The notes below the pieces were generated by a model. The model was not told where the DNA came from, did not search any database, and worked only from the letters and a program-made list of their open reading frames with translations. Of a stretch of 62,174 nucleotides of DNA, positions 60,757 through 62,174 are shown one piece after another; position 1 is the stretch's first letter, and each line of letters opens with the position of its first letter. The DNA comes from an uncultured Oscillospiraceae bacterium (GTDB lineage Bacteria > Bacillota > Clostridia > Oscillospirales > Oscillospiraceae): assembly GCA_947631845.1 (NCBI GenBank), contig CANRMY010000008.1, positions 1 to 62,174 on the forward strand, read 5' to 3'. The translations under genes were made by a program, and so were the position numbers.

Positions 60757-61593
60757 TCACTTCAAATCCTTGCGGCGGAACAGCGCCAGCCCCGCGGCGG
60801 TGACGGCGAGGAAAGTCACTGCGTCGTAGGCCATCAGAAGCTCCGGGCGCGGGGCGGAGACGGTGATGTACTGGCCGGTCTGCCCGCCGGGGAGAAAGTC
60901 ATATAGAAATTGGAACACAGCTCGAACCGGGCCCTCGGGCAGATAGGCCGGGTTGGGCGTGGGGACCGCCGCCATCAGCTGGCCGTTGACGGACAGACTA
61001 TAGCCCTGAAGGGTGGGCGGCGCGGTCAGCCGGCCATTCAGATACGCCCCCGCCGCCAAAAGCGCCAGGGCCAGGATGACCGCCGACGTCAGGGAGACGG
61101 CCCTGTTGGCGATGAGCATGGTCACGGCCGTGAAGATCCCCGCGTAGGCCACGGACAGGGCGCAGATGCCCAGGATCATCCGGCAGGCCCGTGCCGCGCC
61201 CATCTCAAAGCCGCCCAGCAGGGGAACCCCCAACGCCAGCCCCGGGAGGATGGCGGCGAGACACGCTGTCAGCGACGCCAGGGCGGAGAGGAGCAGATTG
61301 GACAGGTATATGTCCCGGCGGCTGTGGCCGGTGACGAGCTTGTTCCGCATGGTCCCGTCGCCGTGCTCCGGGCCGATGAGAAAGGCGCAGATCAGGGCGG
61401 ACACGAGGACGATCATCCCGGAAAACTGGAAAAATCCGCCGTCCAGATTGTAGACGATCTGCCACCCTTCCCCTCCCTTCAGCCCGCGGGACAGCACCGA
61501 GAAGATCTCATAGCCCGCCGTCACGGCGCAGGAGATCCACAGCGCCTTGCACCGCCAAAGCCGCACCATCCCGGCGGAGAGAAGGCTACGCAT
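60757..61593 (-). CDS. ABC-2 type permease subunit (first of pair)
   Basis: 278 aa from the ATG at 61593 (MRSLLSAGMVRLWRCK), 8 nt after GGGAGGTG; a start at 61602 would be three residues longer. Six membrane segments with large extracytoplasmic loop between the first two. Paralogue of the following permease. Overlaps the ATPase stop, so the three form one operon. Confidence 0.86.
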   Translation of the reverse strand: MRSLLSAGMVRLWRCKALWISCAVTAGYEIFSVLSRGLKGGEGWQIVYNLDGGFFQFSGMIVLVSALICAFLIGPEHGDGTMRNKLVTGHSRRDIYLSNLLLSALASLTACLAAILPGLALGVPLLGGFEMGAARACRMILGICALSVAYAGIFTAVTMLIANRAVSLTSAVILALALLAAGAYLNGRLTAPPTLQGYSLSVNGQLMAAVPTPNPAYLPEGPVRAVFQFLYDFLPGGQTGQYITVSAPRPELLMAYDAVTFLAVTAAGLALFRRKDLK

Positions 61594-62104
61594 GGCGCTC
61601 ACCTCCCACCAGGTTCACGAAGAAGCTCTCCAGGCTCTCGTCCCGCTCCTCGATGGAGCGCACCTCACAGCCCCGCTCGTGGAGGGCCAGGGTCAGCTCC
61701 GTCACGTTGAGCCTGGCGTACACGTCGGCCTGGTTCTCGGAGAGGAGCTTGTACGCCGCCCCCATGCCGTCCAGCACCACCGCCAGGGCCGCCGTGTCGG
61801 ACACGGTGACGCGCATACATTTCCGGGCGGCGGCCTCCAGCTCCTCCGCGCTCATCTCCCGCACCATCCGTCCTCGGTCGATGAAGCCGTAGTGGGTGGC
61901 GAGCCTGGACAGCTCGTCTAGAATATGGCTGGAGATGAGGACGGTGATCTGCCGCTCCCGGTTCAGTTTTAAAATCAGCTCCCGGATCTCAATGATGCCC
62001 TGGGGATCCAGACCGTTGATGGGCTCGTCCAGCACCAGGAAATCCGGATCCCCGCACAGGGCCACGGCGATGCCCAGCCGCTGCTTCATGCCCAGAGAGA
62101 ATGC
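61586..62104 (-). pseudogene. ABC transporter ATPase, 5' end missing
   Basis: C-terminal 172 codons of an ABC-2/bacitracin-type ATPase: signature AFSLGMKQRLGIAVAL, Walker B FLVLDEPINGLDP, H-loop VLISSHILDELSRLATH. Upstream of the Ala codon at 62102-62104 the frame meets a stop (62105-62107), and the remaining 67 bases to the window end are AT-richer and unrelated. Walker A is therefore lost. The break could be an insertion, deletion or an assembly join at the contig edge. Confidence 0.8.
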
Positions 62105-62174
62105 TCATGTGCGGTAAAGTAACACAATGATTTGATAGGCAACCGCCCCTATTCCGTAATTTGAAAGACCAGCT

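Overview
The window reads as part of a GC-rich Bacillota chromosome, most likely a gut Clostridia of the Oscillospiraceae type. This is an inference from gene content: a T-box leader on thrS, a large Bacillus/Clostridium-type SRP RNA followed by dnaX-ybaB, a class III fructose-1,6-bisphosphatase, split threonine/serine exporters, an SLH-anchored surface protein, an Rnf complex and a pectin-degradation operon. No phage, CRISPR array, plasmid origin or complete insertion sequence was found.

Layout. 1-8.7 kb, plus strand: tatB-like/tatA/tatC, a Tat-signal FMN/FAD reductase, then rnfC-rnfDG(fused)-rnfE-rnfA-rnfB, which looks like an energy-conserving extracytoplasmic reductase module. 8.9-14 kb, minus: a LytTR regulator, a kinase with no membrane sensor, and two ABC exporter half-transporters with an inverted-repeat operator candidate. 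14.2-14.6 kb: decayed gene fragments. 14.6-20.7 kb: gntP and glycerate kinase, divergent from a CdaR-type regulator with shared operator-like repeats, followed by a P-loop kinase and a GH13 sucrose-phosphorylase-like enzyme. 20.8-22.8 kb: YcxB-like, DegV and an unknown protein. 23-27.7 kb, minus: esterase-AraC, then isomerase-kduI-GH105 (unsaturated uronate/pectin use). 27.9-30.6 kb: NCS2 purine permease with a structured leader, divergent from a phosphoribosyltransferase, then tRNA-Val and tRNA-Arg. 30.7-36.9 kb: lipoprotein, DHHW/MBOAT O-acetylation pair, sigma factor with DUF4367 partner, two-gene ThrE exporter. 37-45.1 kb: murC and cca from overlapping divergent promoters, a phosphatase remnant, T-box-thrS, SRP RNA, a MITE-like repeat, dnaX-ybaB. 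45.2-53.5 kb: repeat block, fbp with a CmpB-like membrane protein, an alpha/beta hydrolase and galK-galE-galT (Leloir pathway). 53.7-57.5 kb: a Cys/His-repeat SLH protein followed by a roughly 1 kb non-coding inverted-repeat block. 57.5-62.1 kb: GNAT, a zinc-ribbon membrane protein, HIT, and a sensor kinase with ABC-2 permeases and an ABC ATPase whose 5' end is broken about 70 bases before the window edge.

The most promising observations are the Tat-flavoprotein-Rnf block with a fused RnfDG, the CdaR-controlled glycerate locus beside a GH13 phosphorylase, the large inverted-repeat element at 56.5-57.5 kb with a third copy at 45.2 kb, and a second dispersed repeat family seen between the SRP RNA and dnaX.
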